A stretch of DNA of 64,000 nt, from positions 269,612 to 333,611 of the forward strand of contig KV419427.1 of assembly GCA_001630475.1 (NCBI GenBank), in the 5' to 3' direction. Of this stretch, positions 20,914 through 32,780 are shown one piece after another; position 1 is the first letter of the stretch, and each line of letters begins with the position of its first letter. The notes under the pieces were generated by a model. It was not told the DNA's origin. It did not search any database and was given only the letters and a program-made list of their open reading frames with translations. The translations under genes were made by a program, and so were the position numbers. This stretch comes from Sistotremastrum niveocremeum HHB9708 (Eukaryota > Basidiomycota > Agaricomycetes > Sistotremastrales > Sistotremastraceae).

Positions 20914-22259
20914 ATGGCTCAAGCCTTCGTTCAAGCTCTGACAGATTATGGTCTGTATATCGGGCCTGAATTATTGGGGTATAAGTATGCAGCCCAATCT
21001 TCGCTAGCCGTGAGTTTGCGCCCATTCTTCACATCCTGTACGGATTTTGATGCCCGCTATGTTCCTAGTATTGGCTGGCCGTCAATGGTACACCTGGACA
21101 TGTAGACCAATCTCTCTTCTTTCACTTCCAGCGACGAGTGTTGCAAGAAGTCCTCAATGTCCTTCTGGTGTTGTGCTTCACGGGGCAATTTCGAGTCTTC
21201 GAGTCTCGGCGTCTCGATCTTGCTTGTCGAGCTGGCATTTATCTACACGTGTGGACTACAATTATGGGCGTGAGTCTGTTAATCCAATAGGTTCTGAACA
21301 TTTTTTAAAAGTGATGAATGCCAGTGCGTGGGACATCTGTACGACATCGGATTTCTGAGATTTAGTTTGGACCGGACGGATTTTGGTGGTAGGTTGACTT
21401 CGACTTATGCTTTGATTGTTGTGCTGATCTCTTTGAAGCTGCTGCACTCAGTAGTAGACCAACCGGCGCCATATTTGGTGGCTTTTATCTCATCTTTGGT
21501 GCCGCAGTGGTCACATACCTTGCTTTGAATCGCAAATCTCCTCCAGCTATATTCATAGCATCCGCTACTCTGATCTGGACTCGAAATCATGGCCCAGTAG
21601 CTGACAGGCGTTCTATGTCGTCCGCCATTCTAACAAATCTTGCGTATCTTGTAAGTCAAGCGAGCAGGTACCTTGTATCATGGATGACTGACAACCCATT
21701 ATAGCTCATTCAGAGCGTCGTGGTGAAATACATGATATCACGAGAAGATTTGCAGCGGCAGAACGATGGCCCAAAGGCAGGGTCTTCCTATTTCTTTGCT
21801 TGGTCTTACCCGTCTCTCTGTCATGGAGTCCCCGGGAATCTCATAACCACTGCGTATCGATTCGATTGTCACAACTACCTCTCTTCTTCGCCGGCTCATA
21901 AAGCTCTATTCCGTGCTATCCTCGAACCTGTCCCACCTGCTCTAGCAAAAGATACCCCCGCAGGTCTTACGCCCGGCGTCTTCATTCCTTCCATCAATTC
22001 TATACCAAAATTTCCTTCGCCTTATTACGACACAGCGATGTGTGCATTGATTGTGAGTTATGTGCTTGCACTTTGTTACGCCGCGAAAAAGGGGGTTCGG
22101 AATCAGGAGTGGTATGCATTTCCAAGTCTGGTCGTCCTGTTCCAGGTACCGATCATACTTGCGAGCATTCTCGTTTCGGCTTTGATCAAGGACCAAGTCT
22201 GGGCGTTGGTCGCTTATCGGGAGCAATGGAACGTTGATGGATGGAACTTACTGAGTTAG
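20914..22259 (+). CDS. Unrecognised multipass membrane protein
   Basis: I do not recognise this family. Exon 1 from ATG 20914 (MAQAFVQALTDYGLYIGPELLG) ends at a GTGAGT donor. The next exon (YWLAVNGTPGHV, EVLNVLLVLCFTGQF, AGIYLHVWTTIMG) ends at another GTGAGT. Later exons contain STYALIVVLISLKLLHS, then YLALNRKSPPAIFIASATLIWTR, then from about 21715 LIQSVVVKYMISRED, SYFFAWSYPSLC, YYDTAMCALIVSYVLALCY and FPSLVVLFQVPIILASILVS, ending DGWNLLS. Five or more hydrophobic helices are predicted, so the protein is likely integral to a membrane. The join between the LKLLHS part and the YLALNRK part changes frame and was not resolved. It lies directly upstream of the DUF6533 array but I see no homology to it. 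Confidence 0.5.
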
Positions 22260-23196
22260 ATCCGGTGTAGCCAATTGGATCCCAGCGGATCTGTCTATTA
22301 CTTTTGCCTTTCGTTCTTCCGTTTGCTGGTTGTGTTTCAGTCTACTGTGGGTTTTCTCGATAAAAATTGAAATATCGGGCAGGTCGAGAATTGTGCCAAG
22401 AAATTTCTGAAAATTCGAGAAATCCTGAATCTCTCCTTGCACATATACCATAGTAGCTTATCTCCAGTCTTGTGACCTCAGAGTTCGCCATCGCTATGCA
22501 ATCATGACAAACTTGGTCAGAAGCTTGATGCAAGAAGTGACATAACGTTCCGGCAGCTCCCGAAAAGGTTGATCATCACGATGATGATCAAAACGCTCCC
22601 GCCAACTTTTCGTCTGCTTTGCTGCTTGTACCCTTTTGGGAAATTCTTCGCTTAGAATTTGCTCGCCAAAGCCTGTATAATCTGTTCTGCCTCTAGAGGA
22701 AATATTTGTCAATTTTTCTGCTCACGCGAAATGGGTCGCCTTCTCTATCACATGGACGAAGTAAAGCAACTCAGTAACCAAATGATGCAACGTCAACAAG
22801 GCGTTGAGGCGTATGGATTACACGCACGTCAGACCGCAGCTATATCACAACTACCCCTGTTATTGCTCCGTCGAGATGGATCGAGCACGTTTACACAGCC
22901 GACGCATCACCATCGCATCAAGAAGCCTAAGCCTGCCCTATCAAAACTTGGTTACTGCATTAGGTTCCATGTGCCAAATCATCAAAATCATCAGCCTGCG
23001 AAGATGTACTTGTTAAAGCTTCGTGCAGCTTTGATGGACGAGCGGTTCCCAGCATCCTAGGGCCAACATCTTCGTGGGGATTCAGTCTCACGATTGAGCT
23101 CGACTTCGTGGACATCGCGCGTGGCGGTCTTTGCTCCAAAGATCCGGAACATTATCAGCTGTGGAGAGAAGAGCTTTGGAAGTGTCTGGTCACATC
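22260..23196. other. Intergenic before DUF6533 array
   Basis: No supported gene. A 133-codon open frame at 22659-23060 has low-complexity His/Gln content and no recognisable domain. Confidence 0.45.
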
Positions 23197-24727
23197 ATGA
23201 GCTGGGCCTTCGATGCTGTCGAGAGGAGTCTGTTCGAGGAGCTGGAGTCGAGTTTCCGCAACTTGACGATCAGCAGATACATGTCAGGTAAGCAAAGGCC
23301 TCTTCTGATCTGACTGCAAGGAACTCATGAGGTTTGAAGCGGCTGGCTTCGTTGTCCTGCTCTGGGATACCACACTCATTTTACCGGAGGAGATTCGACT
23401 TGTCTGGTGTGCCCGAAATACTCTTGTGAAATGGATATATCTTGGAAACAAGTATATCGTTCTCGTGGCTTTAACGATCGTCATGAATGGTTCTAATCCC
23501 ACCCTTCTCGAGTTACCCGTGTGCTGATTCTCGATCTTGGATAGAACTTAGTGGGATTGGTGGCATCACATTCTCTACTAACGTACGCCGAACCCTTCTC
23601 TTGATGATTCGATGGTCCTAAACCTACTCCGTCAGTTGTCAGTACTTCGCATCTTATCTTTCTGCTCAACTGAGAAGCCACAGCTGCAAAGGCTGGGCGG
23701 TGGTCCACATATGTCTTAGCGTACTTTCGATCGCCGTGTGTAACGGTGCTGATCTACTCTGATTATCTTTACATCCGAACCTGACCCCTTTTCCAGGACT
23801 GGTTCTTCTCCGCGTCTGTATTCTCTGGGAGAACCGCAAGTTCATATTCAATGCGCTGTTTACAGTCTTGACCTGTGTGACAACCGTTGCATTCTGTCTG
23901 ACCATATATGCGCTTTTCAAGTTTTTGCGTATGTTGAAAGCCCAAGAATCCCAAGCTTGGTTTAACTTTGATATCCCGGTAGCCGGACTTGCTTGGAGCC
24001 CTGTGTTTAATACATGCATCACCAGCGGCGACACCCAAATATTGGCCGCGGCGTGGGGCATACCAGTCAGTGACTTCTATGCGCATCCCAGGGAACGTGT
24101 GCTCATACTATATATGGCAGTTGATCTTCGACTTATCTGTCTTCTTCATGACTTGTTGGAACGCGTTGGATCGTCCCCGGAGATTAGACACCCCATTCAC
24201 AGCTCAGCTCAGTCAAGACGGTCTCTTCTATTTCCTTGTGGGTACTTTTGCTACACTGATCTTCCTTCTCAACTCATCTCTACTCGAACAGGCTATCTGT
24301 GGTAGGTGGTGGTGAACTCCGGTGCATTGGGTGATTCCTCATGGGATCCGCATACAGCGCTTCGAATATTCAATGTTGTCATCATTTGGAAAGCACCAGT
24401 ACGCATCCCGCTCGATGTACGCTTCTTGCCTTCCTCACATCATTCCTCTAGATTTCTCTCATATACTGCGGCGCTTAGTGCGTATTTCATTTTTCCGGAA
24501 ACTTCCCAGCTGAGACGCTTCTTGATGACAGCTTCACATGGGCACTCGATACAACGGCTATGAGTAGACTTCTGATCAACCTCCGGAGGGTAGAAATACG
24601 AGATCATACGATGGTCTCTCTAAGTCAGGGACGGATGACGCCGTTTGGAGCTCCTGTTTCTTCAAAAATGAGGATCTCAAAGTCTTCTATGGAGGATTCG
24701 TATGAGCTGAGATCACATACCTACTAG
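23197..24727 (+). CDS. DUF6533 seven-helix membrane protein, copy 1
   Basis: Basidiomycete-specific membrane protein of unknown function. Exon 1 from ATG 23197 encodes MSWAFDAVERSLFEELES and NLTISRYMS. Exon 2 carries the DUF6533 core AAGFVVLLWDTTLILPEEIRLVW and VKWIYLGNKYIVLVALTIV. Later exons give ELSGIGGITF, SCKGWAVVHICLSVLSIAV, LVLLRVCILWENRKF plus a helix, TCITSGDTQI with a WGIP end, a LIFDLSVFFMTCWNALDRPR helix, ALRIFNVVIIWKAP, and TTAMSRLLINLRRVEI before a tail rich in Ser/Met ending ELRSHTY. About nine exons share junction positions with copies 2-4. Seven or so hydrophobic helices suggest an integral membrane, receptor-like topology, but no ligand or G-protein link is known. All exons I could place are open. 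Confidence 0.78.
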
Positions 24728-25592
24728 CTCTCCTGGCAGTTGTCCCCGGTGGCATCTTAAAAACGCCCAGTGTTCTTCGGCACAAATCCATCTGGGACGT
24801 CAGCTCCTTTCTTTGCCATTTAATCTTGTATCTTGTATCTGTATATCTCTTAATGTGTACATCTTGCTAAAATTTCTACTTTAACCGTCACTTCAGCCGA
24901 GTACAGTAGATGGCAGAGCGTTGAGCATTCGTATCCGAACTTTACTATCATCTTGACCTCACTCATCAGTCAGGCGACCGGATACCACAGCCGCCCAAGG
25001 TGATGTTTACCCACCTCGACTCAGCTCAACCCGTTCTGGAGCATCAAACCACGGAGCATACACAGCTTCAAATCCACGATACTATCGCAGTCACGCTTCT
25101 TCGCCAACTGATATCAGGGATACTTTTCCGATGAGCCGACTAATGATCAGTTCATGTTCTAATGTGGAAGAAAATCGCGAAGAAAAATGTTCAGACAGTA
25201 ATTCGCTCAAGACTACTGCACATGACGGCCCTTAAAGCTGGTCCTAATTCACCTGCCAGCGGGAGGCTATTATCATCTTCCAGGCATGCCGAAGGAATCT
25301 CGCAGACGTTTGATTTCGTCGTGCCTTGCAAGTGAGTCCATCAACATTTTTGCCTCCCCAGGATCGACTTTGTGTGAAGCCTTTGCTCGACATGGGAGTG
25401 CAGTACGATGGGATTGAAATCAAACTCGCACTGATCTCGACTCTTTCTTAGATATAATGCTGGTGTTCGAGAGAGATACGGCTCCCTGTGTCTGAGTCTT
25501 TCAGCCCGGCGTTCCCGGCGTGTCAGCAAAAAGCCACCAAAAATATTGCCACTCTGGGCGATTCAACAGGCTATTGTGCGGATTGAAGGACA
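24728..25592. other. Intergenic between DUF6533 copies 1 and 2
   Basis: No gene. Part of it (around 25020-25060 and 25310-25440) resembles the spacer before copy 3 (27525-27550 and 27800-27900), so regulatory DNA was duplicated with the gene. Confidence 0.5.
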
Positions 25593-27144
25593 ATGGAAGC
25601 GCTTCAACCTGTATCATCCCCTGAGCCAGATTTCGCGTCTATTTGGAGGCATCTACTGGCGACTCGATACTTGGCTCGTACGATCCATGCACTCTTTCAC
25701 GGCGCTCAGGCTATCTAACATCCAGACTTATAGTCGCAGGATACATCGTTTTGGTCTGGGATAGCACCCTCATGCTTCCTAGAGAACGCCAGTATATCTG
25801 GTCCGCCCCCTCCAGTCCATTGAAATGGATCTATCTTGTCAAAAAATATACCGCAATTTTATTCCTGACTTTTGCGATGATCAGTGAGTTTATGTACGGA
25901 ATACGTGTTGTAACAAATCAGCCTGACAGTCTGCCAAGCTGAAATGAGAGGAATGGAGGGTGTTATCAAGTCAACAACGGTATGTTTGGCATCGTGCTAA
26001 TGACATTCGAGACTTAACCATTTTCTCTAGTTGTGAGTTGTGTGTCGAACCCTTAAGGAGGCAACTTGTGTTAACGATTAGGGCCAGCTGCAAGGCGTGG
26101 TTTCCGATTGCCATCCTTCTGGGAACCATTTCAATTGCGGTCGGTGATGGTATATCGAATTCCTTCTTCATTGGCTGGACCTAATTTTACGACCACCTAG
26201 GAATCGTACTCAAGCGTGTCTGTATCCTCTGGGAGAATCGACGCTCGGTCTACATCACCCTTTTCATGGTCTGGGCTGCAGGTACTACTGCAGCCCTGTG
26301 CCTATCAATCTTTGCAATTAGCAAGTTTACACGTAAGTCGTCAGAATCATGGGCTAAATGTGTTGCGGCATTCATCCATGGCCGCCTCGCAGCTGACGTT
26401 ACGTTTGATCGGGACCTCAATACCTGTGTACCGTCTAATCACATTAGATTGGTGTCGTCCGCGTGGGGGATTCCTGTAAGATTGATTCTCCGAAAAGTCA
26501 TCTAGAAAGTCACAAGATTTCAATTATTTCCGTAGCTCATCTTTGACGCCGCCGTCATGATCATGACTTGCTGGAATGCCCTGGATCGGCCACGTCAGAT
26601 CACTACCCGCCTTACTATGACTCTCACCAAAGACGGCATCATCTATTTCCTGGTAAGGGACATGAAAGCCTTGACCGAAATTTTGTCTGACTGAGTTGTT
26701 CGGAAATCAAGATTCATTCTGGTAGGTCCATATCCTGTGCCTGGATGACGGCAGCTAATAGATGCTTTAGCACTGCGGAAAGTCAATACCATAATATTCT
26801 TGAAAGTACCGGTGGGCCTCCTTCCCTCTTCTTCTCTATACTGATATCTAATGCATCATCTGCTCGGATTCTGTCAGTTATCTATGCTCCTTGCTGGCTT
26901 CTAGTCAGTCTTCTCTCAATTTTCTTGCATCAGACCACTCAGTGATGATGCTCACAGCTGCTCCTGGGCCTTGGCTGTGACGTTTACCAGCAGACTTGTC
27001 ATCAATCTCCGGGTGGTCGATGTACAGAATGGTGCCGACTCACTTGTCCGCGGTAGGATCAGTCCTTTCGATCAAACCTCTTCTCAAACCTCCTCACTCG
27101 ACAAAATAAAAATCCATCGAGAGGAGGAATATGAGTTTATGTAA
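25593..27144 (+). CDS. DUF6533 seven-helix membrane protein, copy 2
   Basis: Same family and intron plan as copy 1. Exon 1 (25593-25677) encodes MEALQPVSSPEPDFASIW and LLATRYLA, ending in a GTACGA donor. Exon 2 has LAGYIVLVWDSTLMLPRERQYIW and LKWIYLVKKYTAILFLTFAMI. It is followed by EMRGMEGVIKSTT, CKAWFPIAILLGTISIAVGDG, IVLKRVCILWENRRSVY with a hydrophobic helix, the DRDLNTCVPSNHIRL loop with a WGIP end, LIFDAAVMIMTCWNALDRPR, ALRKVNTIIFLKVP, and a last exon CSWALAVTFTSRLVINLR ending HREEEYEFM. It is closest to copy 3, with nearly identical tails (SSQTSSLDKIKIHREEEYE). Integral membrane protein of unknown role. Confidence 0.78.
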
Positions 27145-28067
27145 AATGGGACAGAGGCTCTTTAAGTGTGGCGGGCATTCCTGGTAATGCTTGTGTACTG
27201 CTCGCTCTATCTATGATGGCATTGGGACACCTCTGTTTTTTTGTGGAAACACTTCCAGCCAATGACTCACCGAGCAATCAGAATACTGGCGGTATATGGG
27301 ACGGTTTCATTAAACTATGCACATGCATGCCTAAAGAGGAAACAACTAACAACAAGAACCGAACACTATGTCTATAGCGAGGTGTAATATGTGCACGGCG
27401 TTGTTTACTAGGCTCATCCGTGTCAGTATAATTGTCAATGTATACATTCTAACGGCGTACTTCATTGTTGTTGAGCTTAGGCGACCGGAGAAAGCCGACG
27501 AAGACGACGAAGACTTCTACAATCCACCTCAACTCAACTGGAGCATCAATGATCAAACGGGCTTTTGATAGCGAAATGACACCGGGTATTTCGTCACTTA
27601 TTTCGCCAATAGGTTTCAGGAATCTTTGTCTAACCATACTTGATGTATACACAGAGCTTCGAAGTTCGAAAAACCTGGCGAAGAATGCTGTCTACAACTG
27701 AGACGTTCGCTGGTGGATATCGTAAGAGACAGCTCCGAAAGGCGACCTCAAATCATTTGCGGTGATAGTGTCGGAAATGCGAAGGAACGAGACGGTGTTT
27801 TAGCTCGTAGTGCCATGCAAGTGAGTTCATCAGCACTTTGCATGGACAAGCTGCGAAAGCTCTGCTTGACATGGGAATATGATGAACAAAAGATCAAGCT
27901 GCCCTTCTGATCTTGATCCTTTTCTGCCATATAATCCTCATGTCCGATAACGGAGCAGTTCTTTGTGCTGCCTCTCTTTCCACATCACAGCAACAGGTAC
28001 GAAAGACCGTGCCAGCCTTGACACCACATTCATTGAATCGTCAGGTCAGTGTCGGATATAAAGGACA
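27145..28067. other. Intergenic between DUF6533 copies 2 and 3
   Basis: No gene. It contains stretches homologous to the spacer before copy 2. Small open frames such as 27168-27377 (ACVLLALSMMALGHLCFF) have no start, splice or family support. Confidence 0.45.
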
Positions 28068-29642
28068 ATGGAAGAACATGAACCACTATCTACTTCCCTC
28101 CTCACTTTTGAGGGCACTTGGAGGAACCTCGTAACGACCCGATATGTAGCGCGTACGCAATATGCCACCTGTCAATCTCATGATTATGTCTAACATCGAG
28201 ATTTACAGTGGCAGGCTATATTGTTTTGCTTTGGGATAGCATCCTTATGCTTCCCAGGGAACGTCGATATATTTGGTCTGCCCCTTCCAGTCCATTGAAG
28301 TGGATTTATCTTGTCAAAAAATACGTGGCGATCTTGTTCTTGACTCTTGCGACGATCAGTAAGTTTAAGATATACTTTTTGTCTGACTGCAAAGAGTCCT
28401 GATAATCAACAAGCTGAGTTGAGTGGAATGGGCGGCGTCATCAAGTCAACAATGGTCTGTCTTTTCCAATCATCTTGATAATGACAATGGAGACCAATGC
28501 GGTTTCCCCAGTTGTGAGTTCTGACAGTGATGTTGAGGTAGGAACTCTGCTGATTGTGATTTTCAGCTGTAAGGCGTGGCTTCCACTCGCAATCGCTTTG
28601 GGGATCCTGTCGATCGCAGTAGGTGACGGTATGTAGTTTTGTTCTAACAATGAAGGATGCTGATTTTTACCTGATTTTTGCCCCATCCAGGCCTCGTACT
28701 CAAGCGCGTGTGTATTCTCTGGGAGAACCGACGCCTAGTCTACAACATACTCTTCATAGTCTGGGCTTCAGTGACCACTACAGCACTGTGCGTCGCAATA
28801 TTTGCAATTAGCAGATTTGCACGTGAGTTGTCAGACCGGTGGGGTGGATGTGTCCTTCACAATTATTTATGGCTATCTCTTAGCTGAGGTTGTCTTCGAT
28901 CGTGACTTCGATACGTGTGTACCAACCTCACGCATTCAATTGGTGGCGCCTGCGTGGGGAATCCCGGTAAATCGATTCAATGAGTCATTCTGCGAGACGC
29001 AACGACTCAATCTTCTCTCGTAGCTGATCTTCGACATCACCGTTCTGGTCATGACTTGCTGGAATGCCCTAGATCGACCGCGTCAACTCAGTACTCGCCT
29101 TACTACGAGTCTCAGCAAAGATGGTATCTTCTATTTCCTGGTAGGTCTCGTTCACAGCTTCTGCATGATGATATTTGAGCCGAGCTAACCTGGGATCAAG
29201 ATTCATTGTTGTAAGGCCAGATACCTGTTAGTCGAAGACTCAAGGCTTATTGATGGCTCAGCTCTTCGAATCCTCAATTCAATATTATTCTGGAAAGCAC
29301 CGGTGGGTATCCTCATTATCACTTAAACCTGATGCCTGACGCACTCTACGATTGGATTTTGTCAGTCCTCTCTGATTCTTGCTGGAGCTTAGTCAGTTTT
29401 CAGTCTCTCGTCTTTGTGTCCGCCCTCTCATCATCACTAATGCTAATCACAGCTGTTCATGGGCCCTGGCTGTTACGGTTACCAGTAGGCTTGTCATCAA
29501 CTTCCGGGTTGTCGATCTCCAAAAAGGCTCCGATACATCTATGGCTCATGGTAGGATCAGCCCTTTCGACAGAAGCTCCTCTCAAACCTCTTCACTTGAC
29601 AAAATCAAGATACATCGCGAGGAGGAGTATGAACTGATGTAA
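28068..29642 (+). CDS. DUF6533 seven-helix membrane protein, copy 3
   Basis: Exon 1 (from ATG 28068) encodes MEEHEPLSTSLLTFEGTW, then NLVTTRYVA. Exon 2 encodes LAGYIVLLWDSILMLPRERRYIW and LKWIYLVKKYVAILFLTLATI. Then come ELSGMGGVIKSTM, SCKAWLPLAIALGILSIAVGDG, LVLKRVCILWENRRLVY, a hydrophobic helix, the DRDFDTCVPTSRIQL loop with a WGIP end, LIFDITVLVMTCWNALDRPR, ALRILNSILFWKAP and a last exon CSWALAVTVTSRLVINFR ending HREEEYELM. Start and splice sites match copy 2 closely, including the phase-1 first intron. It is the most recent duplicate pair with copy 2, judged from shared flanks and tails. Function unknown. Confidence 0.78.
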
Positions 29643-30768
29643 TTTGTTTTGTTTTGAATCATTGCTCTACGTATTGGAGAGCTTAATGTGCCGTGGCTCT
29701 TGGAGGCATCATGACCCCCAGATGCATTTACGGTGCTGGTGGGAACCCGCTGACTGTCATCCGTGTTCCAGGTGACCGAACAAGTGTTTTGCTTATCGCC
29801 AGGTCAGATCCGTTGAATTTATGTGTATACATGATCATCATAATAAATGGAGTGAGCTCGACAACAAATATCACAAAAGTAGAACGCTAAGCCCGTAATC
29901 GACAAACGAGGCTCCGAGGATTGCCAACCGCTGTGAATCTAGACTTATCTGATTCGAGCCAAAAATTGCGGACGATTATAGGCTCATGTCAGAGGTGATT
30001 CAGTGATCGACAACATCCTGTGCGACAAGGACTCCCGCAGCAAACACAAACGGAGAATGCCGAACTTTACCAACTAGAAGTCGTCACCGTCGCGCGCGCC
30101 TGTCTCACGGTTACGGTATGTGTTTGATGCACTTCAGTATTCCTATAAACGCTGACTGGTGACCAAATCAATCTGTCAAGTAACTCAACTTCATGAAATC
30201 AGTCCTGACCGATTATTGATGGGCCAGGCTCAGCGTAAAGCAACTTCGAGCGATGGGTCTAGCTTGAGGTTTTGATCATGTGCTTCCAAACTTCCCGGTT
30301 GGATACTCAGGGTTCATCTCGATATGAAGCTGGCTGTGCATGATAATGGCAGGCTGAAATCGTTGCGGCTATCACGATATCCCCACTAGCTTGACGTGAG
30401 ACAGGAGCTCCCTCAATTGCTCAGTCGTTGTCAACGCGCATAGCTTCCGAAGGCGTCTTTGGACACGGCTCCACATAACCGAGAATTCGATGTTGTTCTA
30501 ATAGCTCCTATTTCACTTGGGCTGGTTCTCCATCTCCGATGTGCTCTGTTTCTGGGCAAATGATGGACGGCATCATTTCGGTGCTTCTGACCTCGGGTGT
30601 CTATGAGATATATATGTCCAAAGCCTAAGGATCGGTTGGACCTCTCCCGGCCTCTTCCTTCATTCGAATCGTGCTGTTTTCTTCTCTCATCCTGCGCAAC
30701 TAGTTTCGGTCTGGAGCGCAATCTATTCTGGTCGTCATCTGAGTGACGAAGACTTCAGTGTCTTGATT
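29643..30768. other. Intergenic between DUF6533 copies 3 and 4
   Basis: No gene found in about 1.1 kb. Frames here are short and unsupported. Confidence 0.45.
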
Positions 30769-32337
30769 ATGGACCCCGTGGCGATGTCCTCCGAGTTAAA
30801 ACGAAGCCTTTTCGATGAATTGGAGACTGATATTAGGAATCTCACGATCAGTCGGTACACGGCCAGTAAGCAGATCTATCCATCTGGCGTGCGTTGAAAT
30901 AATACCGGTGTTTCCTCCAGTTGCTGGGTATATGGTATTGCTTTGGGATAGCGTTCTCCTCCTCCGAGAGGAGCGTCGCCTGATCTGGTCAACGCATTCC
31001 AGTCTTGTGAAATGGATTTATCTAGGCAATAAATATATGGTCATTACCATCCTGACCATTGTAAATTTCAGTCAGTTGGGCCCTCTCATTTTGTGCTCGT
31101 GACATAGACTCATGCGAATATCCTGTGTAGCCGAATTGACTGGTGTCGTAAAGTCATCGATGGTCGGTTTAACTATGATTTGATATGGACTAATGTCAAG
31201 AGCCTCAGTCTAATCACATATGTAGTTGTAAGTGGGCTCACGGAGGCTATAATCACACTGGTGACTGAATGAGCCGTAGCTGTAAAGTCTGGGAACCAAT
31301 CCACATATCACTGGGAATCGTCTCTCTCGCTATTTGCAATGGTACGCTGTTCTGACGGTTGTTCGTCCCTGCGTTTCTGATGGTTGGAAGGTCTCGTGCT
31401 GATCCGCGTCTGTATTCTCTGGGAGAATCGACGCTTGGTCTTCAATATCTTATTTACCGTCCTTGCTTTTGTGACCGCGGCAGCGCTTGGGTTCACAGCG
31501 TACGCCCTGACGAAGCTTACACGTATGTGCACATCCATAATCTGAAGCCGAATTCGTCACTCATCGGGGGAAAACAATAGCTACCCTAACGTACAATTCT
31601 TTATTTCAAGCCTGTATCTCAACCGAGCACACACAACTTCTAGCCCCTGCGTGGGGTATTCCGGTGAGTTTCCTGCAGCTCGGAAAATAACCTGACAAGC
31701 TCAATCGATAAGTAGCTTATTTTTGACGCCACCGTTTTCGTCATGACTTATTGGAATGCACTGGATCGCCCACGTCAGCTCACAACCCATATCGCCACCA
31801 GTCTGAGAAAAGACGGGTTTTTCTATTTTCTGGTTCGTCTTCAACGAGAAACAGGGACGGACTGAAATTTACTGAATCCACTCTGCGTTCAGATCATTAG
31901 CAGTAAGCCATGTTCTCAAAGACACTTACTCCATATACGATTAATCGTCACGTAGCCCTTCGAGTGTTCAATGTTATCGTGATCTGGAAGGCGCCGGTGA
32001 GCTTCGCTGTTGTGAACGTGTCTGTAAGCGTAGCTCATAAGGCAACCAATAATGCTCTCCAGGTCTCTCTGGCATATTGTGGTGCATAGTCAGTAGCGTG
32101 CTTTCGAGTTTCTAGTGCCTTTCTAAAGGAGATATCGACAGCTTGACCTGGGCTCTGGTGACTGTAGCCCTGAGCAGACTACTCATCAATCTTCGAGTGG
32201 CAGAAACAGGCGGCAGCTCTGTCCCATCAAGTAGTCCTAGCCGAATGACACCCTTCAATGCCACCTCAAGCAACCGCGGGGCTGGATCCCTAAGCGACAT
32301 AAAAATACAGCTGGAGCAGGAGTATGAGATGATGTAG
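30769..32337 (+). CDS. DUF6533 seven-helix membrane protein, copy 4
   Basis: Exon 1 from ATG 30769 (a second Met is five codons on) encodes MDPVAMSSELKRSLFDELET, then NLTISRYTA. The head resembles copy 1 rather than copies 2-3. Exon 2 has IAGYMVLLWDSVLLLREERRLIW and VKWIYLGNKYMVITILTIVNF. It is followed by ELTGVVKSSM, SCKVWEPIHISLGIVSLAICNG, LVLIRVCILWENRRLVF and a helix, a STEHTQL loop with WGIP, LIFDATVFVMTYWNALDRPR, ALRVFNVIVIWKAP, and LTWALVTVALSRLLINLRVAET with a Ser-rich tail ending QLEQEYEMM. Two heads (copies 1 and 4; copies 2 and 3) suggest two successive duplication steps. Integral membrane protein of unknown role. Confidence 0.78.
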
Positions 32338-32780
32338 TGCCCTGCGCAGCAATCCCTAGCGTGACTGCGCGAAAAAAAAAAGACGGGCTGCGAGTGATGG
32401 AAGTGTTCCCGGGCTCGTGCCTTGTTGGGTTTCAGGTTGGACTTGATGTTGCAAAGGCATCTCTCAACGCTTATACACGATCAAGATAGGAGATTGTATC
32501 TTATTTCGGATGCACGCAGTGCACTGGATGCTGCTTCAGGCGAAAAGACTTGGATGCATCGAGATGTTGCCAGATTATGTACATGTAAAGGCAAATATGA
32601 CGATGATCAATGACTTTTTGAAGTCAATTGGCCCAGTTGTTTGATCAGAGCGTTGTAAGTACCAGGGCTCCTCAATAAACGTGAGGCATGGGCGAAAGAA
32701 GTGAACGCGGAGTTTGAACCTGTCTCTGCCGAGAATATTCACTGGACAGGACTGTGGCCAAAAAAATCGCTGGTGGCAAG
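32338..32780. other. Intergenic before DIS3
   Basis: No gene. A run of ten A's follows about 35 bases after the copy 4 stop. Confidence 0.45.

Noticed and set aside
22659-23060. 133-codon plus frame before DUF6533 copy 1
   Set aside because: Low-complexity, no homology to the neighbours and no splice or start support.
32373-32382. Poly-A run as sign of a retroposed copy
   Set aside because: Only about ten bases, and the adjacent DUF6533 copy 4 keeps all its introns.
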